Assembly (NCBI RefSeq): GCF_021725675.1
Contig: NZ_JAKJPO010000003.1
Location: forward strand, 186,001 to 250,000
Source: Marilutibacter chinensis
Lineage (GTDB): Bacteria; Pseudomonadota; Gammaproteobacteria; Xanthomonadales; Xanthomonadaceae
Direction of reading: 5' to 3'
Length of the DNA stretch: 64,000 nt
This document shows positions 45,890 to 53,590 of the stretch, piece after piece. The notes beneath the pieces are model-generated. The model did not search any database. It worked only from the letters and a program-made list of their open reading frames with translations, and was not told where the DNA came from. Position 1 is the stretch's first letter. The number at the start of each line of letters is the position of its first letter. The position numbers were made by a program, and so were the translations under genes.

Positions 45890-46407
45890 GGCGCATCCGG
45901 CTGGATGCCGGCACCCCGCTGTTCCGTGCCCACAACCCGCTCTGGTCCTTCCAGCCCCTCAGCGGTGCCGGCGCCGCGCGGGCCGGCGGTCGCTTCAATC
46001 GGGTCGGCACGCCGGCGCTTTACCTCAGCTTCGAGGAAGCCACCTGCGCCGCCGAATACCGCCAGGACAACGACCTGACCGAGCCCTACCTGCTCGTGGC
46101 CTACCTGGCCCGCCTTCCCGAACTGGTCGACCTTCGGCAACTGGACGACGACGGATGGGACCCGCTCTGGAACGACTGGGGCTGCGACTGGCGGCAGCTG
46201 TTCGTCGATGGAACCGAGCCGCCGAGCTGGGCGCTCGGAGACATCATTCTGGATGCGGGCGAGCTGGGCCTGATATTCCCGAGCCTCGCCAATCCAGGAG
46301 GCCTCAATGTGGTTCTGTTCACCGATCGGCTCCAACCCGAATGGCTGGAACCCCATGACCCGAACGGGCTGCTGCCGCGCGATCAGTCCAGTTGGCCTCA
46401 CCGATAG
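45886..46407 (+). CDS. RES-domain toxin (predicted NAD+-degrading)
   Basis: Protein of 173 residues. RES-domain features are LFRAHNP near the N-terminus, GGRFNRVGTPALYLSFEEAT with the conserved Arg, Glu in CAAEYRQDN, and Ser in LIFPSLANPGGLNVVLF. These are the Arg-Glu-Ser residues that name the family. RES toxins resemble ADP-ribosyltransferases, and studied members deplete NAD+. The ATG overlaps the antitoxin stop (ATGA). Confidence 0.9.
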   Translation: MRRIRLDAGTPLFRAHNPLWSFQPLSGAGAARAGGRFNRVGTPALYLSFEEATCAAEYRQDNDLTEPYLLVAYLARLPELVDLRQLDDDGWDPLWNDWGCDWRQLFVDGTEPPSWALGDIILDAGELGLIFPSLANPGGLNVVLFTDRLQPEWLEPHDPNGLLPRDQSSWPHR

Positions 46408-46501
46408 GCGGGCAGAGGGACAGGGCGATCCGACGCGTTCCGGTGAGCTCGACTTCCGCGCCGAATCGCCCTGATACCCGCAGCGTCCGGCAAGCCCCCG
46501 G

Positions 46502-46867
46502 TCAGGACTCCGGGTCGTACATGATCTCGCGCACTTCCTGTGCACAGCGGCAGGCCGCGGCGATCCTGGCGGCCCAGGCATGGGCCTCTTCGCGCGAGGC
46601 GACCTCGATGATCGAGAACCCACCGATCACGGCCCTGGTCTCCTGCAGCGGCCCAGTGGTGATGCTTCCATCGGTCGCGACAATGGTCGATTGCTGGCGT
46701 TCCACACCGCAGCCGAAAATCCAGACCCCGGCGGCCTTTGCCTCCCGCACCACCCGATGCGAGGCCTCGCCCACCGCCGGCCAGTCCGCCTCGGGGATAT
46801 GGTCCATCGCACCGGCATCGAAGGAGATCAGATACCGTCGAGTCGCAGATCGGATATGGGTCGTCAT
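46502..46867 (-). CDS. YCII-related domain protein
   Basis: Protein of 121 residues of the YciI-like fold: RYLISFDAGAMDHIPEAD, then GPLQETRAVIGGFSIIEVAS and EEAHAWAARIAAACRCAQEV. The YCII fold is a ferredoxin-like alpha/beta dimer found alone or fused to ECF-sigma and dioxygenase proteins. Its biochemical role is unknown. Start at 46867, before MTTHIRSA; upstream codons lack family sequence. Confidence 0.82.
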   Translation of the reverse strand: MTTHIRSATRRYLISFDAGAMDHIPEADWPAVGEASHRVVREAKAAGVWIFGCGVERQQSTIVATDGSITTGPLQETRAVIGGFSIIEVASREEAHAWAARIAAACRCAQEVREIMYDPES

Positions 46868-47004
46868 GAAGCCTCCCAGACAGATCGGATCAGGTTGCCG
46901 GCCATCATGGCCATCCTTGGCGCCGCCCGGCATGCGAACCGACAGGACTTCCAGCTCGACGCTCCGCATCACGCGTGGCGCAACGTCGGTTGTGGTCCTG
47001 CGCC

Positions 47005-47396
47005 CTACGCCTCCTCACGCTCCGTCCCCTCGCGATCGCGCGCATGACGCTTCGCCAACGGAAACTCCGGCAGCCACGACTCGCGACGGATCGTCCACAG
47101 TTCGTAGGTCGGTGTGAACCGGTCGGGCGCATCCAGCGTGCCCAGGTGAACTTCGATCTCGTCGCCGCTGCGCGAGAACACCGGAGAGCCGCAGTGCGGG
47201 CAGAAGTGGCGGCCCCGGTAGTCGCGGGTCTCGCCTTCGACCATCACCGCGTCCTGGGGGAACACCGCCGAGGCGTGGAACAGCGCGCCGTGGTGCTTGC
47301 GGCAGTCCATGCAATGGCACAGGCCGACCCGGTACGGGCGTCCCGAGGCCACGAAGCGGACCCGGCCGCACAGGCAACCGCCGTTGAACCGCTCAT
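47005..47396 (-). CDS. GFA-family (CENP-V/GFA) protein, probably frameshifted at its start
   Basis: The conserved part runs from about 47394 to the stop at 47005 and encodes a GFA-family zinc protein. Zinc motifs are GGCLCGRVRF, GLCHCMDCRKHHG and HFCPHCGSPVFSR. A very strong ribosome site, GGAGGAG (47403-47409), lies six bases before an ATG at 47394-47396. That ATG is one base out of frame: ATGAGCGG where ATGGAGCGG would read into the family sequence. In-frame translation would need a GTG at 47580, giving an unconserved 62-residue lead. So the gene has either lost one G (mutation or sequencing error) or starts elsewhere. The family includes formaldehyde-glutathione-related proteins; substrate unproven. 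Confidence 0.75.
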
Positions 47397-47402
47397 GTGC
47401 GT

Positions 47403-47409
47403 CTCCTCC
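47403..47409 (-). promoter_or_regulatory. Strong ribosome binding site GGAGGAG before the GFA gene
   Basis: A consensus Shine-Dalgarno sequence at six bases from an ATG that is one base out of frame with the GFA coding region. It identifies the original start position. Confidence 0.7.
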
Positions 47410-47725
47410 AGGCCAGCCGACAGCATAGGTCCGGTGCCGGGCGCTGTCATCGCCAGACGGAGCGGGAGCCCTTCCGCGCCGCAACCGATGCCCGGTGTCA
47501 CCCGTTCGTGACGCCTCCTTCACCTCGCTGTCGGCGACGCCAACGAAGGCCACGGCACCTGTCCTGTCCACCTGCAGCACGCCGTTGGCAATGAATGGCC
47601 CCAGCCACCGCCTTCAACCGTCGTCGGACACATGTGTCCGTTCCGTTAACCGGGGCCACTGACAACGCCGGTCATGTTCGAGCCAGGGAGAAGGCAGCTG
47701 TTCACACCATTCAAGGAGAGAAATC
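47410..47725. other. Intergenic region between GFA gene and S8/M14 cassette
   Basis: These 316 bases separate divergent genes. A perfect 16-bp palindrome lies at 47625-47640 and AAGGAG at 47713-47718. CTGACA at 47659-47664 has no good -10 partner. No gene is supported. Confidence 0.5.
47625..47640. promoter_or_regulatory. Perfect 16-bp palindrome upstream of the S8/M14 cassette
   Basis: CGGACACATGTGTCCG is fully self-complementary and lies 86 bases before the S8 peptidase ATG. It is a candidate operator for a dimeric regulator controlling the cassette. Confidence 0.6.
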
Positions 47726-50689
47726 ATGGCCACCAAGGCAGCGCGAACGCGCAAACAGGACAGCCCCGCCGCTCCGATACGGGTTTCGGTACACGACAGC
47801 AACGGCTTGCCCTGGCGGAAGAAGGCCGAAGTCGAGCTGGCCGCCGGCAAGACCCGGATCGCGCTCAAGCGGGTCAAGGACACCGCCGCCTACGAGGGCC
47901 GTGTCGCGCCCGGCGACTACCGGCTGCTGGTCAAGGCGACCGGCATGGTCGCGCCCGAGCGCAGCGTCACCGTTGCGCCGACCGGCAAGACCGCAAGCGT
48001 CTACCTGGGCAAGCGCGGCTGGCCGTTCTACCGCTACGGCGAGAACCTGGTACCGTTCGAGCCGCGCGAGGACCTGGTCGCGGTCGGCTTCGATTCGCGG
48101 GCGCCGGACCCCCAACGCGGCCGTGAACTTTTCAACGAGATCGTCAAGAAGCTGGGGCTCAAGCCGGTCGACCTGAAGGCCGAGGACGAGAGCCATCCGT
48201 CGATGGCCGCCGGCGGCGCGATCTGGCTGTTCCAGCTCGGCGCGCGCGGCGATCGCGCCAAGGCCGAGGCCGGCATCCGCCGCATGCTCGGCGAGGACGC
48301 GCGCATCGGCATGCCGGTCGACCTCACCCAGCGCCAGGTCAAGGTGCTGGACCGGCGCTTCGTCGTCCGCTTCCGCGACCACCTGCGCCCGAAGGACATC
48401 GAGGCGCTGGTGGAGAAGGCCAAGGCGCGCATCCTGCGAGGCTTTCTGCAGGCCGGCAACGCACGGCTGATCGAGTTCGCCGGTGGGACCTACCAGGAGC
48501 ACCTCAAGACCATCGAGGCGTGGTACGCGCGGGACCTGCTGGTCTACGGCGAACCGGACCTGATCGCGGAGATCGTCGACGATGTCTTCCCGGCCGATCC
48601 GCCGGACGACCCGACCTATGCCAACCAGGCCAACCTCACCCTGCAGAACGTCGACGACGCCTGGCAGTTCCTCAACGGCATCTCGGCCAACCTCACCCTC
48701 GGCAGTCCGGCGGTGTACGTCGCCACGCTCGATCGCGGCATCGACACCGACCATCCCGACATCGGTGGCAACCTGACCGATGGCACGGCGCAGCTCGCGC
48801 AGTGCTACGACTTCGAAGGCCTGCGGCCGTGCACCACGCCCGGCTATGCGCCCGACACCTCGCACGGCATGGGTGTCTATGGCATTGTCGCGGCGCGAAC
48901 CGACAACGCCAACGACATCGCCGGCATCGCACCGAACACGCACCAGATCGGACTGGAGCGCCCGCTCGCCCTGGGCGGCGCCAACTATGCCGATGCCCTG
49001 CTGTGGGCGGCCGGCTTCACCACCGGCAACACCTCGACCGGCTGGCCGGCCGAACCGATCAACCCGGCGGCGGACATCATCAGCTGCTCGCACGGCGTCA
49101 ATGGTCTGGCCTTGTCGGGCCTGATGGACGACACCCTGACCTTCCTGTCGGTCTACGGCCGCGGAGGCAAGGGCACGCTGATGATCTACTCGGCCGGCAA
49201 CAACGCCGTTCCGCAGCAGATCACCGGCTACCGGGTTTGGGCCGCACATCCGCGCACCCTGGCGATCAGCAATTCCAACCAGCCCGACGGCATGGGCGTG
49301 GAGCGGCTCAACAACACCTCCAACTTCGGCCCCGAGATCGACATCTGCGCCCAGGGCAACGGCGCGCCGTCGCTCAACCACACCGGCGGCGAGCAGACCT
49401 TCGGCGGCACCTCGGCGGCCGCGCCGACCGTCGCCGCGGCCGCCGCGCTGATGCTTTCGGTCGAGCCCGACCTGACCTGGGTCGATCTGCGCGATCTGCT
49501 GCGCAACACCGCGGTGGTGATCGACGGCGCCAACACCGACCCGGTCGGACAGTGGTCCGGCGGCTTCAGCTGGTGGTACGGCTTCGGGCGTCTGGACGTC
49601 AACGCCGCGGTGCAGGGCGCCGATGCCTTCGACCCGGGCACCGTCAACCTGGTAGTCCGCGACAACCTCGCCGACGACGGCAGCCTGGTGCCGACCGGCG
49701 GCACGTTCTGGCGCAGCCCGGACCTGTGGGTGCGTCAGGACAACCCGGCGACCGACCCGATCGGCGACCCCGCCTATGGCGCCAACCCGCCCAACCAGCC
49801 GGCCGCCGCCGGCGCCGACAACTGGGTGCGCGTGCGCGTGCGCAACGCCGGCAGCGCGCCGTCGGCCAACGCCTTCGTCCGTGTCTACCTGACCCACTTC
49901 GCCGGCACCGAGTTCGTATACCCGGCAGACTACATCCCCACGATCAACTCCGGCGATCCCATTCCCAGCCCGCTGGTGCAGGGCACCTACATCCTCGGCG
50001 AACAAATGATCGCCTCTCTCGGGGCCGGTGCCGACACCATCCTCGACTTCCCGTGGCCGGCCGCGCTGGTACCGCCGGAATTCGTCGGCGGCACCCGCTG
50101 GCATCCGTGCCTGCTGGCCGAGATCTCGCCGCACACCGGGCCAACGCCGTCCGGGAACCTGGTCATCGACAACACCAACCTGGCCCAGCGCAACGTGTCG
50201 GTGGACTACTCCGACGACGACGGTGCCGAGCACGAGATGACCGGTGTGATCGGTGCGGAGTCCAACGACGACCGCGTCCGCCGCATCGTCGTGCCGCGCG
50301 GCAACCTGTCGAAGAAGGCCCGGATCTGGGTGCGCTTCCTCGATCCCAAGGTCGAACGGGCGGTGACCCGGATGCTGGCGGACAGCAGGAACCCGTCTGC
50401 CCCGCCGCAGGACGGCCACGGATCGTGCTGCTGCACCCCCGCGGACCAGCGACCGACGGCGTCGGATGTGCGGGTGGAGACGGTCAACGGCCGCAAGCGC
50501 TTCGTGCTGAACTCCGGATCGGCACTGAGCCTGGACGTGCCTATGGTCGGCGGCTCACTCACCCCGGTGGTGCTGGGCGCGCAGTTGCCGAAGGGATCGC
50601 TGTCCAGCCCCCGCGAGCTGCCGTTGATCGAGTACGACACCGGCGGCCGGGTACTGGGCGCATTCTCGCTGGAACTGCGCAAGCGCTAG
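47726..50689 (+). CDS. Atypical S8 subtilisin-like peptidase with N- and C-terminal accessory domains
   Basis: Protein of 987 residues with no visible signal peptide (MATKAARTRKQDS). An Ig-like domain (about 17-95) is followed by a mixed region (about 100-290) that contains subtilase-propeptide-like strands (RRFVVRFRDHL). The S8 domain (about 325-620) has Asp336 (ATLDRGIDTDHPD), His380 (TSHGMGVYGIVA), Asn492 (YSAGNN) and Ser563 (FGGTSAAAPTVA). The first two motifs deviate from the usual DSG/DTG and HGTH. The C-terminus has beta-rich domains (about 630-850) and GSCCCTP near 893. AAGGAG lies seven bases before the ATG. First gene of the cassette with the M14-VWA protein. Substrate unknown; intracellular action or non-Sec export is possible. 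Confidence 0.9.
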   Translation: MATKAARTRKQDSPAAPIRVSVHDSNGLPWRKKAEVELAAGKTRIALKRVKDTAAYEGRVAPGDYRLLVKATGMVAPERSVTVAPTGKTASVYLGKRGWPFYRYGENLVPFEPREDLVAVGFDSRAPDPQRGRELFNEIVKKLGLKPVDLKAEDESHPSMAAGGAIWLFQLGARGDRAKAEAGIRRMLGEDARIGMPVDLTQRQVKVLDRRFVVRFRDHLRPKDIEALVEKAKARILRGFLQAGNARLIEFAGGTYQEHLKTIEAWYARDLLVYGEPDLIAEIVDDVFPADPPDDPTYANQANLTLQNVDDAWQFLNGISANLTLGSPAVYVATLDRGIDTDHPDIGGNLTDGTAQLAQCYDFEGLRPCTTPGYAPDTSHGMGVYGIVAARTDNANDIAGIAPNTHQIGLERPLALGGANYADALLWAAGFTTGNTSTGWPAEPINPAADIISCSHGVNGLALSGLMDDTLTFLSVYGRGGKGTLMIYSAGNNAVPQQITGYRVWAAHPRTLAISNSNQPDGMGVERLNNTSNFGPEIDICAQGNGAPSLNHTGGEQTFGGTSAAAPTVAAAAALMLSVEPDLTWVDLRDLLRNTAVVIDGANTDPVGQWSGGFSWWYGFGRLDVNAAVQGADAFDPGTVNLVVRDNLADDGSLVPTGGTFWRSPDLWVRQDNPATDPIGDPAYGANPPNQPAAAGADNWVRVRVRNAGSAPSANAFVRVYLTHFAGTEFVYPADYIPTINSGDPIPSPLVQGTYILGEQMIASLGAGADTILDFPWPAALVPPEFVGGTRWHPCLLAEISPHTGPTPSGNLVIDNTNLAQRNVSVDYSDDDGAEHEMTGVIGAESNDDRVRRIVVPRGNLSKKARIWVRFLDPKVERAVTRMLADSRNPSAPPQDGHGSCCCTPADQRPTASDVRVETVNGRKRFVLNSGSALSLDVPMVGGSLTPVVLGAQLPKGSLSSPRELPLIEYDTGGRVLGAFSLELRKR

Positions 50690-50824
50690 TACCGCGTTGG
50701 ACAAGCGCCTCCTCCCTGGCCACGGCCGGGGAGAGAGGCGCGGTCCAGGCTTCCATCCTCGCGCCCCGCTGCAGTCGCCACACGCGGCCGCAGCGGGTCG
50801 GCGCCACCCGACAAGGAGCGTGTC
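50690..50824 (+). promoter_or_regulatory. Spacer between the two peptidase genes with hairpins and strong RBS
   Basis: Two imperfect hairpins are visible, one spanning about 50705-50755 (GCGCCTC arm with GAGGCGC) and one about 50769-50797 (CGCTGCAG arm with CCGCAGCG). AAGGAG at 50813-50818 is six bases before the second ATG. The hairpins could tune expression between the genes without separating the operon. Confidence 0.45.
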
Positions 50825-53482
50825 ATGGGCTACTTCGCCTGCAGGATCGCGGCCACCGCCGCCAACAGAGCGCTGCTGGAGGCGCTCGACCACCAGGGCC
50901 GGATCTGCTTCGACCACCACCACGAGGCCGACGGCTGGCTGATGTTGGCGCTAACCTCCAGCGAGCTGGAAGTCGTAAAGCAGTACGACCTCGACCCGGA
51001 GGTCACCGAAGACCTGGAACAGACCGCCGCGGTGCGCCGCGAGGAGCGCGCCAGCACGCACGACGACGACAGCGACGACGCGCCGGCCACCGGATTCGTC
51101 GACAGCTACCTCGACGCCGGCGCCGTTGCCGCGCGGGTCGCCGCCCTGGCAGCAGAGTTTCCGGCATTGTGCCAGCTCACCACCCTGCCCGAGACCACCG
51201 AGGGCTACGATGGCTCGGTCGCCGCGCTCGCCGGCCCATCCGCCGTGCAGTTGCTGCGGCTCAGCGACGATCCGTCGGACCGCGGGCGGCCGGCGCTGCT
51301 GCTGATCTGCGGCACCCATGCGCGGGAATGGATCAATCCGCTGATCGCGATCGAGTTCGCCGAACAGCTGCTGCGGAACCACGATCCCGCCAGCGCCGAT
51401 CCTCAGGTGCTGGAGATCACCCGCATCCTGCAGCAGGGCGAGATGCTGATCGTGCCGGTGATGAACCCGGACGGCCTCAACTTCTCCTTCCACGACGACG
51501 CCGGCTGGCGCAAGAACCGTCGCGCGAACCCCGGCGCACCCGGCTGCCCCGGTGTCGACAACAATCGCAATTACGAGGTGTTCTTCGGCGAGGCGGGCTC
51601 CTCGCCCTCGGCATGCTCCAACGCCCACCACGGCCCGTTTGCGTTCTCCGAACCGGAGAACCGCAACCTGAAATTCATCGCCGAGAACTTTCCCAACATC
51701 CTGGTCGCGGTCGACTCACATTCCCAGGGCGAGAAGATCTTCCGCCCGATCGCCAGCGGCGGCAGCTTCACCGGCAGCCTGCCGGTCTCGCCCGAGGACG
51801 AGCTCGTCTACCAGCAGCTCGAAGCCGCCGCCAACGCGGCGATCCAGGCCGTCAGCGGCAAGACCTACGCGACCGGAAGCACCAGCAACCACGCCGGCAC
51901 TTCGGACGAGTATTTCTTCCTCGCCCATCGCGCCTTCGCCTTCGACTTCGAATGCGCGCTGGCGTTCCAACCGCCGATAGACTCGGCATTGGTGTCAGTC
52001 CAGGAGGTGGTGGCCGCGCTGCGGGCGCTCGCGATCAAGGCCATAGATCTCGATGTCGCGGCCACGACGCCGGCGCGCATCGTCCAGGCCATCGACCGCA
52101 CAGGCAGCATGGCCGCATCCGGCTACGACGACGATGCCCGCGCCAACGCCAAGCGCTTGATCGATCTGATGTCGATCGGCGACAGCGTCGGCGTGGTCAG
52201 CTTCGCCGACCCATCACCGGACGCGGACGCCACGCCGCTCGCCGACCGCGCCCGCGTCGACCTCGCCCTGACGCCGCTGTCCACCGCCAGCCTGATCCAG
52301 GCACACGACGAGATCGACGCGCTCACCTTCGCCGGCTGGACCTCGCTCGGCGCGGGGCTGCAGGCCGCGGCCGGCCAGCTGGCCAGCGGCTCGACCGCCC
52401 GCGACGCGATCGTGCTGCTGTCGGACGGCTACGAGAACCGCGCGCCCTGGACCGGCGACGTGCTCGACACCCTGCCCGCCGGATTGCCAGTCCACACCGT
52501 CGCCCTGGGTGGCCAGTCGGACATCCCGCTGCTGCTGCACGTCGCAAGCGAAACCGGGGGCAGCTTCCACCTCAGCCCGACCTCGCTGGAGCTGTACGAG
52601 GTCTACAACCAGATCCGCGCGGACGCGTCCGACGACGATCTGGTCTTCAATGGCATGGTGTCGGCGCAGCAGGAGGACGATGGCGGCGACGATGCAAGCC
52701 GGGCCCATGCGCACCACTCGCATACCGACCTTTACCATTTGGGCTTTCCTGATCTGAACCAGGCCGGCGCTGGCTTCTGGGTGGAGCCGGGGGTCAGCCG
52801 CCTGTTGCTCAGCCTCGCCAGTCCGTCGGAGCGGCGCCCCGGCAAGTTCGCGCTGATCGATCCGTTCGGCCGGCGCCTGCGCCGCGGCGACTGGGGATAC
52901 GAAGCCGCATCGCGCCCCGGTCACCTGACCCTGCGGGTGCTGCGGCCGGCGCCAGGACGTTGGCTGGTGGATCTCGAAGGCTCGGGGCGATGCGTGCTGG
53001 GCGCCTTCGTGCGTTCACCGCTGCAGGTGAGCTGCGTGCCGCGGCTGGCGTGGGAGCGCAAGCGCTGCCTGGCGATGCTGGATGTGTCGGTGGAGTCGCG
53101 CTTCGCCGGCAGCGTGGAGTTGGATGGCGCCGCCGTGCTGACGCCAGCCGCACCATGGCTCCCGGCCACGGATCCCGCATCGCTGGAGTGGCTCGACGCC
53201 GCCGGCGCACAGCTGCGCTCACATTGCCGGACGGGTGGTGGCGAGCACCCGCCCTGCGGGAGCGGCGGCAGGATGGCGGGATACCTTGAGCAGTCGCCGG
53301 TCTGCGTGAACCCCGGCAAGTTCCCGGATGGGACGCCTTCCCGCACCATCTACAGGCTGCGTTTCACGCAACCGCTGGCGGCGGGAAGCTATATCGCCAG
53401 GCTCCGCCTCAGCGGCCGCTTCGCCGGCCATGGCCGTTTCGAGCGGGTGCTGCGCACCAGCGTGGTGATACCGCCATACTGA
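50825..53482 (+). CDS. M14 zinc carboxypeptidase fused to a von Willebrand A domain
   Basis: Protein of 885 residues with no visible signal peptide. A propeptide-like N-terminus (about 1-65) and an acidic linker (about 70-90) precede the M14 domain (about 92-400). Its catalytic residues are complete: zinc ligands His165 and Glu168 in HAREW, substrate-binding Asn-Arg in VDNNRNY (about 246-249), zinc His299 in VDSHSQ, and general base Glu376 in FDFECAL. A VWA domain follows (about 415-600) with a MIDAS-like DRTGS (424-428), Thr506 in GWTSLG and Asp534 in LLSDGYE. A beta-rich C-terminus (about 640-885) follows. It is the second gene of the cassette with the S8 peptidase. Likely a carboxypeptidase with a metal-dependent binding module. 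Confidence 0.92.
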   Translation: MGYFACRIAATAANRALLEALDHQGRICFDHHHEADGWLMLALTSSELEVVKQYDLDPEVTEDLEQTAAVRREERASTHDDDSDDAPATGFVDSYLDAGAVAARVAALAAEFPALCQLTTLPETTEGYDGSVAALAGPSAVQLLRLSDDPSDRGRPALLLICGTHAREWINPLIAIEFAEQLLRNHDPASADPQVLEITRILQQGEMLIVPVMNPDGLNFSFHDDAGWRKNRRANPGAPGCPGVDNNRNYEVFFGEAGSSPSACSNAHHGPFAFSEPENRNLKFIAENFPNILVAVDSHSQGEKIFRPIASGGSFTGSLPVSPEDELVYQQLEAAANAAIQAVSGKTYATGSTSNHAGTSDEYFFLAHRAFAFDFECALAFQPPIDSALVSVQEVVAALRALAIKAIDLDVAATTPARIVQAIDRTGSMAASGYDDDARANAKRLIDLMSIGDSVGVVSFADPSPDADATPLADRARVDLALTPLSTASLIQAHDEIDALTFAGWTSLGAGLQAAAGQLASGSTARDAIVLLSDGYENRAPWTGDVLDTLPAGLPVHTVALGGQSDIPLLLHVASETGGSFHLSPTSLELYEVYNQIRADASDDDLVFNGMVSAQQEDDGGDDASRAHAHHSHTDLYHLGFPDLNQAGAGFWVEPGVSRLLLSLASPSERRPGKFALIDPFGRRLRRGDWGYEAASRPGHLTLRVLRPAPGRWLVDLEGSGRCVLGAFVRSPLQVSCVPRLAWERKRCLAMLDVSVESRFAGSVELDGAAVLTPAAPWLPATDPASLEWLDAAGAQLRSHCRTGGGEHPPCGSGGRMAGYLEQSPVCVNPGKFPDGTPSRTIYRLRFTQPLAAGSYIARLRLSGRFAGHGRFERVLRTSVVIPPY

Positions 53483-53534
53483 TGCCGTGCGGCGCCCTGA
53501 CGCACGCGCGTCCGGAGCCGGGAGGATCATCAAG

Positions 53535-53562
53535 CGGAAGCCCGCCTCGCGGCGGGCTTCCG
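53535..53562. terminator. Bidirectional terminator between the M14 gene and hslU
   Basis: Perfect 12-bp arms CGGAAGCCCGCC and GGCGGGCTTCCG around a TCGC loop, between convergent genes. Confidence 0.88.
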
Positions 53563-53590
53563 TGATCGCGTGCCTTGTGCCCCGTCCGCC

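Noticed and set aside
47711..50419. A 902-codon minus-strand frame opposite the S8 peptidase
   Set aside because: Antisense shadow rich in Val/Gly/Asp with no recognisable family.
48520..52752. A 1410-codon plus-strand frame overlapping the S8 and M14 genes
   Set aside because: Arg/Pro/Gln-rich shadow frame with no domain; both real genes have full catalytic motifs and ribosome sites.
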